Source of the DNA: Luzula sylvatica
Lineage: Eukaryota > Streptophyta > Magnoliopsida > Poales > Juncaceae
Direction: 5' to 3'
Assembly: GCA_946800325.1 (NCBI GenBank)
Contig: OX326960.1
Span: 23,613,150-23,677,149 of the forward strand
DNA length: 64,000 bases
Each line of letters begins with the position of its first letter. Within the stretch, counting starts at the first letter, position 1. Positions 21,061 through 30,349 of this stretch are shown in pieces. Made by a program: the position numbers and the translations under genes. The notes under the pieces are model-generated. The model saw nothing but the letters and a program-made list of their open reading frames with translations. It had not been told where the DNA came from and made no database searches.

Positions 21061-21664
21061 TCTCTGTGACGAGGGAAGCCATGGCGACCCAGCTAGACAT
21101 GAAGCAACAATTTCTACGCGAATTTGTTGTTTGAGTCTTCCATGAACCCGACTGGTTGCGAATTGGCAGTGGCAGAGTGCGAGAGTGACCTCAATTTGGG
21201 GAACACGGTTGATCGAGTTCTCTTGCTCCTCATAGAAGATACAATTTCTTCTATGCCTGATATAGGATTTAGGTTTCTTTACATGTTTACAAATAGCATT
21301 GAACTTGGTAGATCTGGGTTTAAGATTTAGACTTATTTACCGCTTGATATATTTGATGATTTTAACTGAAAAGTCACGATTTATCTCACAATTTCAGAGA
21401 TTCTTTGACGATTTGTTTCTCGAGCATGGATTTTCCACAATTCAACACAGAATTTCAGCAATTTCAAATTTTTTCTGAGTTAATTTTCAGTTTTTTACGA
21501 ATTTACAGCTGTTTTACAGATTTTTTTCAGAGATTCTTTTGAAGATCTGAATACTCTCGACGAATGTTGATTGGTCGAGGTTCAGCACTTATTCTCCTGG
21601 TACACACACCGGTACCAAATTTCTTATCAATTTCGTGAATTTGAAACTTTAAATTTAATTTTAG
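21061..21664. other. Unassigned interior of the Pack-MULE-like element
   Basis: An ATG at 21081 (Met-Ala-Thr-Gln-Leu-Asp-Met) runs 17 codons to a stop; another short frame follows at 21124-21330. These could be captured leader or exon pieces, but no family is recognisable. 21331-21664 is AT-rich and intron-like, ending in TTTTAG just ahead of the ELM1-like exon. Confidence 0.3.
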
Positions 21665-22029
21665 GTTGGGACCAACATTGGTTGTAGCATGTGGAAGAGA
21701 AACGATCTCAACTTCAAACTCGATAAAACGCTTCGCCTCTGATAGCAAGTGGACAGCAAGAAATTCCTCGTTTTCTCAAAAGATGAATCACTCCTCAAGA
21801 ACCCCCTGGCCGAAACGTCGTGAGTTTTAATCTTAATTTTAGTTTACAATGATAAAATTGTACTTTATAGGGACTAGTTTGCAAAATTATTGGTGTTAAC
21901 GTTTTGACGACTGGAGCGTTACACGGGGCTGATCCTGTGATGCTTCGTATGGCTGCTTTGGAATGGCATGATGAGCTGGCACCTCTGAATAAACCTTTAC
22001 TTGTTGTTAATATTGGCGGACCCACTCGT

Positions 22030-22074
<45 letters not shown>

Positions 22075-22208
22075 GAATTTAATTTCGTACAGAGAATTGC
22101 AAGTACGGAGTAGATTTAGCGGAACAACTGGTGGCTTCTTTGCATAACGCGATGAAAACTTGTGGAAGCGTCAGGATTTCCTTCTCTAGAAGAACCCCAA
22201 AAAAAGTA
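21665..22208 (+). pseudogene. ELM1-like (mitochondrial fission protein) gene fragment
   Basis: Three exon pieces match plant ELM1/DUF1022 proteins, which recruit the dynamin DRP3 to mitochondria. Piece 1 (21665-21819): Leu-Val-Val-Ala-Cys-Gly-Arg-Glu-Thr-Ile-Ser, an internal loss with frame change, then Glu-Ile-Pro-Arg-Phe-Leu-Lys-Arg, a TGA where Trp is expected, and Pro-Gln-Glu-Pro-Pro-Gly-Arg-Asn-Val before a GTGAGT donor. Piece 2 (about 21901-22027): LTTGALHGADPVMLRMAALE and onward to VVNIGGPT. Piece 3 (22093 to about 22208): NCKYGVDLAEQLVASLHN to SFSRRTPKKV. The intron 22028-22092 keeps GT-AG and contains a (CT)n tract; splicing across it restores frame. The nonsense codon, internal deletion and missing ends make it a pseudogene. 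Family match is from memory of the conserved motifs. Confidence 0.8.
22033..22071. repeat. (CT)n microsatellite in a captured intron
   Basis: About 19 CT units inside the 65-bp intron of the ELM1-like fragment. Confidence 0.9.
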
Positions 22209-22869
22209 CACTCTAATATTTAATTTAATTTCTAGTATATATATATAATTAAATTTTAGCGTTTTTCTATCAATTTTAGGGCTTATTTGCAGCAATTTTA
22301 GGGTTTTTCTATCAATTGTGACTAAGAATCGTACAACTCGATTGGCAAGTTGGTAATCTTCGAGTTTGGTCACACCCATGTCATATACTGAACGAGCCTC
22401 TAGGTTTCCTCGATCGTGATTGTTTGGACCATAATAGTATACATAAGACGAGGATTGGACTTAGTTCGATAAACTCAATTTAGTTCAATTATATTTTATT
22501 GTAAATACATACGAATTTAAAAACTATTTTTCTTATTTCAAAATGATTCAGGGGCATACCATTTAGGTAACCCCGCTTCAAAACATAAATAATTTTCTGT
22601 CAAAATTGATAGTATCTTTTTTTTTCATTCTTGGAACATTATTATGTATTTCTGCAATTAGCAAAAAATTATATTTACATTTGTTATTTAGGTCAACCTA
22701 TGTATAGTTTCTCCAATGATAACAACATAACTTCCTATCCTGATATCTTTGATTATGTATTTCGTAAATATGTTGGAAACGTAGTTCAAAAGAATAGTGA
22801 GTCAAGGCAGAATTATTACGAATTGACACAACTCGCGCAAATTGCTTCATCTTTCGCGGTAACAATTTG
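22209..22869. other. Non-coding interior
   Basis: AT-rich stretch after the last ELM1-like exon. A 79-codon frame at 22631-22870 starts inside low-complexity DNA and matches nothing known to me. It may be residual intron or flank of the captured gene. Confidence 0.35.
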
Positions 22870-24265
22870 ATTCAATAATATATTTTGCTGAATTATATGA
22901 AATTAATGATCATATTAATCAGATAATTAATAATATTTTGCTAAATTCGATCGTATATTCTGTTAAATTTAATCGTATATTTTGCTAAATTCAATAATAT
23001 ATTTTGCTGAATTCGATCGTATATTCTGTTAAATTTAATCGTATATTTTGCTAAATTCAATAATATATTTTGCTGAATTATATGAAATTAATGATCATGT
23101 TCATCAGATAATTAACTATATTTTGCTAAATTCAATCGTATATTTTGCTAAATTTAATCATGTATTATGTTAAATTTAATTATATATTATGTTAAATTTA
23201 ATCATATATTATGATCAATTTAATCATATATTCTGTTAAATTTAATCATATATTCTGTTAAATTCAATCATATATTTTGGTGAATTATATGAAATTAATG
23301 ATCGTATTCATCGGATAATTAACTATATTTTAGTAAATTCGATCGTATATTCTGTTAAATTTAATCGTATATTTTGCTAAATTCAATCGTATATTTTGCT
23401 AAATTTAATCATGTATTATGTTAAATTTAATTATATATTATGTTAAATTTAATCATATATTATGATCAATTTAATCATATATTCTGTTAAATTTAATCAT
23501 ATATTCTGTTAAATTCAATCATATATTTTGGTGAATTATATGAAATTAATGATCATGTTCATCAGATAATTAACTATATTTTGCTAAATTCAATCGTATA
23601 TTTTGGTAAATTTAATCATGTATTATGTATATTTTAGTAAATTCAATCGTATATTCTATGAAATTTAATCGTATATTTTGCTAAATTCAATCATATATTT
23701 TGGTGAATTATATGAAATTAATGATCGTATTCATCGATATTTAACTGTATTTTAGTAAATTCAATCGTATATTATGTTAAATTTAATCGTATATTTTGCT
23801 AAATTCAATCATATATTTTGCTGAATTATATGAAATTAATGATCGTATTCATCGGATAATTAACTATATTTTAGTAAATTCAATCGTATATTCTGTTAAA
23901 TTTGATCGTATATTTTGCTAAATTCAATAATATATTTTGCTGAATTATATGAAATTAATGATCATGTTCATCAGATAATTGACTATATTTTGCTAAATTC
24001 AATCGTATATTTTGCTAAATTTAATCATATATTCTGTTAAATTTTATCATATATATTATGTTAAATTTAATCATATATTCTGTTGAATTTAATCGTATAT
24101 TTTGCTAAATCCAATAATATATTTTGCTGAATTATATGAAATTAATGATCATGTTCATCAGATAATTAACTATATTTTGCTAAATTCAATCGTATATTTT
24201 GCTAAATTTAATCCTATATTATGTTAAATTTAATCATATATTCTGTTAAATTTAATCGTATATTT
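22870..24265. repeat. 1.4-kb AT-rich minisatellite with higher-order units
   Basis: Degenerate 22-24 bp units of the type TATATTTTGCTAAATTCAATCG alternate with TATATTCTGTTAAATTTAATC. A longer anchor (GAATTATATGAAATTAATGATC followed by TTCATC.GATAATTAACT) recurs about eight times at 120-250 bp intervals, so units are grouped into higher-order repeats. Non-coding; it separates the two captured genes. Confidence 0.85.
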
Positions 24266-24640
24266 TTATGGACAGAAATTTAAAAAATGACTAAATAAAA
24301 ACAAAATATTCCAAATCATCAAAACTCCAATTACAACTAGCAAAAACATCTAAAAATAACAATGCATAATTATCCCAAAATCAATTCCCAATTCTGCAAA
24401 ATATCCCCTAATTCATCGAAAATGAACATTTCGAAAAAATAAACAATGAAACTAAAGACTCCTAAAAACACAAATAAACAAATTCGGAGTGGCCACCGAA
24501 GTGTTGAAATGGTCATCGCCCACTCTCCTCGCACTCCATGCTTTCATCTTCGACATCCAAAGACTCCTAAAAACACAAATAATTATAAATCAAAAATTAA
24601 AATTGAAGCAAAATTCACAATATTTTTATAGACCTTATTA
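24266..24640. other. Interior with small direct duplication
   Basis: AAAGACTCCTAAAAACACAAATAA is present twice (about 24454 and 24558). On the minus strand a short open piece (Asp-Val-Glu-Asp-Glu-Ser-Met-Glu-Cys-Glu-Glu) between them may be an exon fragment. Otherwise AT-rich. Confidence 0.3.
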
Positions 24641-24795
24641 ATTGGATCTTGGATAGGCACAAGATTGGCTTGCGCCAAAGGAGGTTTCTCGTCTTCGGGT
24701 TTGGAGAGATCCTTAACGTTGCTCTTAGCTTTTCGTTTCAGCATGTTGAGTTCGCGAGCGCTCAGTTTCTTCGACCTGGAGCCAAGTGGCATCAT
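24641..24795 (-). pseudogene. Unrecognised captured exon (Lys/Arg-rich)
   Basis: About 52 codons from Met-Met-Pro-Leu-Gly-Ser through Lys-Arg-Lys-Ala-Lys-Ser to Asp-Pro-Ile-Asn-Lys, then a likely splice donor (AAG/GTCTATAAAA). The frame has balanced codon use unlike its AT-rich surroundings. It lies just downstream of the EDR1-like fragment on the same strand; Pro-Leu-Gly-Ser recalls a motif that follows the EDR1 domain, but the rest does not fit, so it may come from a different gene. Confidence 0.4.
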
Positions 24796-24879
24796 GGTAG
24801 AAATAGTGGGTAATTATCCGAATTTGTTGACGAATAACAATGCTATTAAGTTTATTTTAATTTCCACTCTCTTATGGTA

Positions 24880-25555
24880 CCACTTCCTCTCTAATACCTC
24901 GGCATTTTCAACCGTACCACCCATCATATTCACCACAAGTTCAGCGATTCTCTGTATCAGTAATGTATAATCCAACTCTGGTTCGCCATTACTTGATTGG
25001 CACTCTGAAAGTATTTCTTGTGCCTTCTTTTCGAGTTTTTGGAGAGAGGAATCTAGGGTTCTGTTCACTAAAATTACCTCGTAATCCGTGTTTCGAGAAA
25101 TTGGAATTGATTGGAGATCTTGTAGAGATGGTATCTGTACTTCTGTTTTGGAGTTTGGTTGAGTACTGTATAGATCGTAAAATCCGTGATGTAAAAGCTT
25201 ATCGTAATTTACCACATTATAATTCTGCAAATCAAATCCAATAGTATTTAAACAAACATTCATTTTGCCTTTTTTGTGTGTATTAGTATTGGTGAATTTT
25301 AAGCAAGAAAATAAATCCAATCCGTACCCAATAGCGAAGAGAAAGAATCTCCATGTCGATCCCTCTGACATCTCCACCCACAGCAAGGCTGATCCGCTTA
25401 GCAGCTTTGATCTGAACCGAATCCAGATCCTCCAATCCATCCGGATCTGATTGGCTAATCGCCATGGCCAGCTGAACTTGATACTCCTCTTCAAACCTCG
25501 AAATCCCCTCACTTCCTCTCTCTTTAAACCGGAAATTACACTGTGATACTTCCAT
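24880..25555 (-). pseudogene. EDR1-domain (Raf-like kinase) gene fragment
   Basis: Two exons match the N-terminal EDR1 domain of plant Raf-like MAPKKKs (EDR1/CTR1 group, stress and ethylene signalling). Exon 1 (25555-25328): EEEYQVQLAMAISQSDPDG, then QIKAAKRISL and LSLRYW. Intron 25327-25225 keeps GT-AG (GTACGG..TTGCAG). Exon 2 (25224 to about 24880): NYNVVNYDKLLHHGFYDLYS, IPSLQDLQSIP, VILVNRTLDSSLQKLEKKAQ and MGGTVENAEVLERKW. No glycine loop, catalytic loop or DFG of the kinase follows, so only the regulatory domain was kept. The longer frame 25512-24814 reads through the intron. Both exons are open, so capture may be fairly recent; a short regulatory product cannot be excluded. Confidence 0.8.
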
Positions 25556-25658
25556 TACCGGAGGAACCGAAAATTACACTGTGATGCTGGTTGTCAGATG
25601 TACCCGGATCGCCGCACCCGCCTGACAGATGAAACTTCCTCAAAATATGCTTCATCCG

Positions 25659-25664
<6 letters not shown>
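25556..25664. other. Small duplication at the exon 5' end
   Basis: GAAATTACACTGTGAT (25533) recurs as GAAAATTACACTGTGAT (25569), around a GGAGGAACCG word. The junction between captured DNA and element DNA probably lies here. Confidence 0.4.

Positions 25665-25742
<78 letters not shown>
25665..25742. repeat. Compound (TA)n(GA)n microsatellite
   Basis: About 12 TA units followed by about 27 GA units, just inside the right end of the Pack-MULE-like element. Confidence 0.95.
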
Positions 25743-25747
<5 letters not shown>

Positions 25748-26004
25748 GTCGCACTAGAGTTACGTCTGAGGATTTATCCATGGCGAGTGAGAGAGAAAGA
25801 AAGAAAGACGCCTGATCTTGATTTTTCTTGATCTTGATTTTCAGGATAAGAATCGTGAGGGTGCTTAGTAGATTATTTACAAAAAGGTCCCTCCGCCGCT
25901 TTGTGATTTTAACAAATTATGAGAAAAGCCCTTCCGCCTGTAAATATATTTAATTTTAGTCCTTGGATTCTTTTTGTGGATTCTTTTTATGGATTCTATT
26001 TAGC

Positions 26005-26008
<4 letters not shown>

Positions 26009-26064
<56 letters not shown>
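26009..26064. repeat. (TA)n microsatellite between two elements
   Basis: About 28 TA units fill the gap between the right end of the Pack-MULE-like element (26004) and the left end of the next element (26066). Confidence 0.95.
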
Positions 26065-26067
<3 letters not shown>

Positions 26068-26461
26068 TGTTTTAAATATCGCCGCAATGCGAAAATAGCG
26101 GCCAAAAATCACTCTCCGCAACTCCGCATAGAACTTCTTGCGAAAATGGTGAATTGACGCTACAAACGCTATAGCGGCGCGATGGCGGCTCTATAGCGGC
26201 CCATATTGCGGATTGCAGCCCTTTGAATAGCGGGTTAGGGTTTTGTGTTTTACCCAATCCCATCCTTCTCGACTAGAAAAGAGAAAACGAAGAAGGAAGA
26301 CTTAGACCTGACGGTCACTTTTCTCGTGAGCAAAGCCCCGTTTCTCTACGAGCAAAGCAAACGATGACCACTTCCCGACGAGCAAACCCTACTTCTCGAC
26401 TGGTACAGGTAATTTTTCTGTTTGTTTTCGGATTTTTCTTTTTTTCTGAATTTTCGAAACT

Positions 26462-26662
26462 TTTCAGTCCATTTCGAGCATTTCAGCCCATTTATCTGCA
26501 CATTTCGAGCATTTCAGTAAGTTTCTATGTCCATTTCGAGCATTTCAGTAAATTTCACTGTACATTTCGAGCATTTCGGTCCATTTCGAGCATTTCAGTC
26601 CCATTAAGTTGTAAATATCAGTCTATTTCTCTGCACAATCTTTATTTCGGTCTATTTCGAGC
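26462..26662. repeat. CATTTCGAGCATTTCAG minisatellite
   Basis: Five or more copies of a 17-bp unit CATTTCGAGCATTTCAG, spaced by 10-20 bp of variable linker, with single half-units at both sides. Non-coding; the overlapping 106-codon frame at 26364 is a shadow. Confidence 0.75.
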
Positions 26663-26955
26663 AATGCCCCACTACGAAAATTAAGTACATTTTTTCAGAG
26701 AGCAAATTTCAGTCAATTTTCGAAAATCAATGATGCAATGTATGCCCGCTATAATTGAGGGACCTATATACAGTTTCGGCATAATTCGGGGGCCAATTTG
26801 CAGTTTTGGCATAATGTATACTTATTTGGGGATTTTTTGTGCGCATGAATTTGGGAAGCAAATATCTTGAGGGATTCAATAACCGGTATCCCCAATTATT
26901 AAAGGTAATAACAACACTAACTATCAATTGATTCGATTTTGTTTCCAATTATTAG

Positions 26956-27360
26956 GTAAATCTAGGTTGAAGTGGCTGAAAATACACTTGGCGAACGTAT
27001 ATGGAGGAGGAATCGAGAAATTATCATACGGTATGAGACTCAGTTTCGCGGAGTTGCATTTGAAAGAGATATTCGATTCTGCATCGGATCTGATTCATGG
27101 AGATTGGAGAGAGATGGTGGATGAAGGGATGAGGATCCGTTTCAGTGCTTGGCCACTTGCATCGAGCTTGCTGGTGCTTTGAAATCCGTGTTCCCTCATA
27201 CTTATGTTTCCGACATTCCAGTTCATCAGGTCAGTATTTAATCAAGTGTATAAGTAGTTAATTTGCCTGATTAATTAATTAATTTCCTTTTCTTTTGTTA
27301 ATAGGATGGTTCATGCAATGGTTTACAACAATATTTCGCTATAGGAAAGTTTGTTGTAAG
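26956..27360 (+). pseudogene. RpoT (phage-type organellar RNA polymerase) fragment
   Basis: Two exons match the catalytic half of plant nuclear-encoded, T7-like RNA polymerases that transcribe mitochondrial or plastid genes. Exon 1 (26956-27229) reads [20 protein letters not shown] and Ile-Phe-Asp-Ser-Ala, then needs a shift of frame near 27130 to continue as [15 protein letters not shown] to Pro-Val-His-Gln. Intron 27230-27304 keeps GT-AG and falls exactly in the conserved HQ/DGSCNGLQ motif. Exon 2 starts Asp-Gly-Ser-Cys-Asn-Gly-Leu-Gln (27305) and ends at a GTAAGT-like donor. Only about 115 codons remain and the frame is broken. Confidence 0.85.
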
Positions 27361-27819
27361 TTGCTATTTTCAATTATTTATTTTTTTGGTTGATTTATTA
27401 GGATATAAAAAAAGAATATTTTTAAATTATGTGTATAAAAAAGAAGTATATTTTCTATTTTCTATTTTGTAGGTGTGCAGTTGATATTTTGAGAATTTGC
27501 ATGAGTACACATGAAATTGAGCATAACTCAATAGTTAATAGTTTACAATTTTACTCATTTAATTGCTTGATTGAGGTTCGAATTGTATATGCTCGAGAGC
27601 TCGAGTGACACTAAGTCATCGCTGATATAGTTAAAAGCATATAAAAATTGTAATATATATAAATAAAAAACTTAAATACATCATAATTATTAAATAAATT
27701 AATATCGCAAAAAATATCCGCAATAAGTTCATTGCGGTGCAATTGCGCCCGCAAACGCAATCCGCTGCAAAAAAAATGCCCGGCCGCAACGGACCGCAAT
27801 ATCGCAATTTAAAACATTG

Positions 27820-29191
27820 ATATATATTATAAATTAATTTTATTAACAATAATTTTAATTAAATAATAATATTTAATTGATAATAATTCAAATAGATTGA
27901 TAGAAAAAAATCATTGCAAAAGAAATAACAATTATAATAATAGAGAGCCATTCGTTACACAAGTATGTGCAAAAATCATGCCACAAAAGATCAAAACTCA
28001 GTTTAAAAAAAAAGAAATACAGCCGATTCGGAGCACTAAGATATATGTTCATAATCAGTAATTCTACATAATAATGTTCTTGCTACATGATTGACAACAT
28101 GATACTGATCCAACGTTAGATATTACATTCACATTATAAAATTAATTTAATTTATCTCAATTTTAATCTTATTTCTCACCATTATGCTGTAAATCATGTT
28201 GTCATAGCATGTTGTGTAAAATTATTTTGTTCGTAATAGTCCTGACTATCACTCTTATTTATCACTTGGACATGGTTTGGACTTTATTGGGCCTTATCTA
28301 GGGATTGATAAGCCGTTTCAAGGTGTATCTTGGGCGGATACAAGAAAATTTATATATTTAATATTCAGATATACCGGTTGCCAGATCCGATTTGTATTGG
28401 AAGCGTGTCGCGTGTGTATTTGTTATCGATATGTAATAAGATATAGAAACGATTTGTTTTTTTGATGTTCGAAGCAACATAGTTAAAAGATGCGTATCGG
28501 AGCAACATAGTTAAACATACCTATAAGGTGCAAAGTCTCTGCATATATATGTAGAAAAGAATGTTTATATGATTTGTGTCGAATGTGTCGGATGAATGAC
28601 TAATTAGATACCCGGTAAATGACTAATTAGATACGATGCAATTCTAATTTATGAAGTATTAAAATGTTTTAAAAATTTATTTCAAAATATTGTAGTAATA
28701 TATATATATAAGTTAATGATTTCACAATATAGTTGGTTAAATGTTTGACATAACAAAATTATATGTTGAAGATGTTATGATTTCGAGTCTCATCGACATC
28801 ATACAGTGACAAATCTATTAAAGAAATAAGAGAATCAGCTGTCCTCCTAGATTTATGGATGATAGTATATATATATGTGTGCCAGTATAACAACAATCGA
28901 TCGTTTGTTATGTACCATTATTTATGAACAATACAAACTTAATCTATGAGAATTTTATGAATATAAAAGAGATTTGCAGAGAGAGGTGAATATGATGTTT
29001 GATAAATACCTGCTATTATTATTAACATCAAATTTATTTTTATTTTATATTCATATGCTAGTTCACAAGTTACATAGTTCTCGCAGCTCACACATGCAAT
29101 TTTATACTAAGCATACGTTGCCAATATGTAAGACATGCAAGACTCCAATTTACGTACTTAATCCTTTTTCGTTTGTTCATGGAGAGCCCTC
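27820..29191. other. AT-rich intergenic stretch, no gene seen
   Basis: About 1.4 kb of AT-rich DNA 3' of the diverged GRP. It holds no recognisable coding or repeat structure beyond short TA runs (28690, 28866). A small direct repeat AATGACTAATTAGATAC occurs twice near 28595 and 28618. Confidence 0.5.
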
Positions 29192-29497
29192 TCAAAAACC
29201 ACCACCTCCCCTTCCATTTCTCCCTCCACCATTATTATTGTTCCCACTTCCACCTCCACCACCACCTCCATTAGAACCTCCGCCACCACCACCTCCATTA
29301 GAACCTCCGCCACCGCCACCTCCACCACCGCCTCCTCCTCCGCCACCACCTCCTCCCCCACCACCTCCGCCACCACTTGAACGTCCTTGTAACTCTCGTT
29401 TCTCAACCACGTTCTCATCATCAGACAGCATTCTTGCAGTTGCTGTGAAAACCAAAGCACCAATCAGAGCAAGTAGAAGTAACTTCTTAGGAGCCAT
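29192..29497 (-). CDS. Small secreted glycine-rich protein (diverged GRP)
   Basis: Single exon, 101 codons. Residues 1-21 are a signal peptide (Met-Ala-Pro-Lys-Lys, Leu-rich core, Thr-Ala-Thr-Ala), followed by a charged linker (Asp-Asp-Glu-Asn, Glu-Lys-Arg-Glu) and from about residue 39 nearly pure Gly with Ser-Asn interruptions, ending with Gly-Gly-Gly-Phe. Same architecture as the 170-190-codon GRPs but lacking Phe spacing in the tail and sharing little identity beyond the signal peptide pattern (Leu-Ile-X-Ala-Leu-Val and Ala-Thr-Ala-Arg). It is not part of the duplicated segment. Probably cell-wall or apoplastic; role inferred from the family. Confidence 0.75.
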   Translation of the reverse strand: MAPKKLLLLALIGALVFTATARMLSDDENVVEKRELQGRSSGGGGGGGGGGGGGGGGGGGGGGGGSNGGGGGGGSNGGGGGGGSGNNNNGGGRNGRGGGGF

Positions 29498-29562
29498 CTT
29501 TAATGATTACCAAAGCTTCTATTCACTTTTCTTTGTGCAAGAAGTATGCATGTTATGTTAGG

Positions 29563-29573
29563 GTTTATATAGA
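29563..29573 (-). promoter_or_regulatory. TATA box of the diverged GRP
   Basis: CTCTATATAAA followed by CCCTAACATAAC on the minus strand, about 70 bp before the ATG at 29497. The same TATA plus CCCTAA arrangement precedes the other GRPs, suggesting common ancestry or shared control. Confidence 0.7.
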
Positions 29574-29579
29574 GGATCG

Positions 29580-30349
29580 CAGGGATGAGAGAGCTCAGTC
29601 GGCAGGTCATTAATGCTTGGAGAAAAATTGTAAAATGAGAAATTTTCAAAATGCAGTACTCAAAATTCAACTTCTATGTGATTGCTGTTTAATTAACTAT
29701 CTGCCCCTAAAATGACATGGATCATCACCTTTTCTATTATTCTTGAAATTTCTAAAAAAAAATCCTTCAAAAAAATTTACATAATCTTTTTAAAACTCCC
29801 ATATGCATATGTTTTTTAATTAGAAAATATTTCTTCCTTTTTTTAAACTAATGAATTTTATGACTTTGGTGTATACAAAATACGTAAAAAGATTAGCTAC
29901 TCAAAAGATATAAACCTCTCATTCTTGATACTTAATAGTGTATTTAAGTTTTGCTACTTAGTCTAAAAAACATTTAAAATGAGCATCATTTGTCAAAAAT
30001 AAGGTGCTTGACTTTTAACACTATGCAGAAATTACAATTAATCCATCTTTATCCCCAATTAATTATGCGGCAAAAATCTGAATTGAGAAAAGATTGTGCA
30101 TTACATCTCATGTGCACGTCATCCAGTAGAGAGCGACACGTGATAGTTGACTTTTATGTCTTATTTAGATGTATGATATATTTTTTGATGTATCTTATAT
30201 ATTTTTAGATGTATGATATATCTTTTTAAAATACAATAAATGTTATATTTTTTTAAATGTATAATAGACTTTTTTGTATGTATGCTATATTTTTTAAGAT
30301 AATTTTTGTTTCACACAAGTGGATCAGATTAATACGTTTGTATGTCATT
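29580..30349. other. GRP upstream and intergenic DNA
   Basis: AT-rich, with TTAGATGTATGATATAT-like words repeated three to four times (30167-30300). Part of the upstream region resembles the other GRP promoters only in the word CCTAAAATGACAT (29706). No gene. Confidence 0.45.

Larger units (their letters stand above)
20591..26004. mobile_element. Pack-MULE-like element with captured genes
   Basis: Terminal inverted repeats of about 80-105 bp enclose 5.4 kb. The left end (from 20591) reads GCTAAGGAGAATCCAC, with repeated GAATCC words and GGCGGAAGGGTATTTTCGTA; the right end reverse-complemented reads GCTAAATAGAATCCAT, repeated GAATCC words and GGCGGAAGGGCTTTTCTCAT. Long repeats of this kind with captured host-gene exons and introns are the Pack-MULE pattern. 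Inside are an ELM1-like fragment (plus) and an EDR1-domain fragment (minus), pointing at each other across a 1.4-kb minisatellite. No transposase is seen. A 9-bp target duplication could not be fixed because both flanks run into (TA)n. Confidence 0.7.
26066..27819. mobile_element. Terminal-inverted-repeat element with captured RpoT
   Basis: The left end reads AGTGTTTTAAATATCGCCGCAATGCG (in part), and the right end reverse-complemented reads CAATGTTTTAAATTGCG. Both ends are followed by unusually GC-rich words built on GCGG/CCGC (26090-26230; 27695-27800) in an AT-rich region. The 1.75-kb interior holds an RpoT fragment and a CATTTCGAGCATTTCAG repeat. Flanks are TA-rich, so target duplication is not resolvable; hAT or Mutator are both possible. 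No transposase. Confidence 0.55.

Noticed and set aside
24814..25512. 232-codon minus-strand frame as one protein
   Set aside because: Its first half is read-through of exon 1 in another frame and of the intron; only the part from 25224 down matches the EDR1 domain.
28974..29561. Plus-strand 195-codon proline-rich frame
   Set aside because: Antisense shadow of the diverged GRP; the proline run is the complement of the glycine codons.
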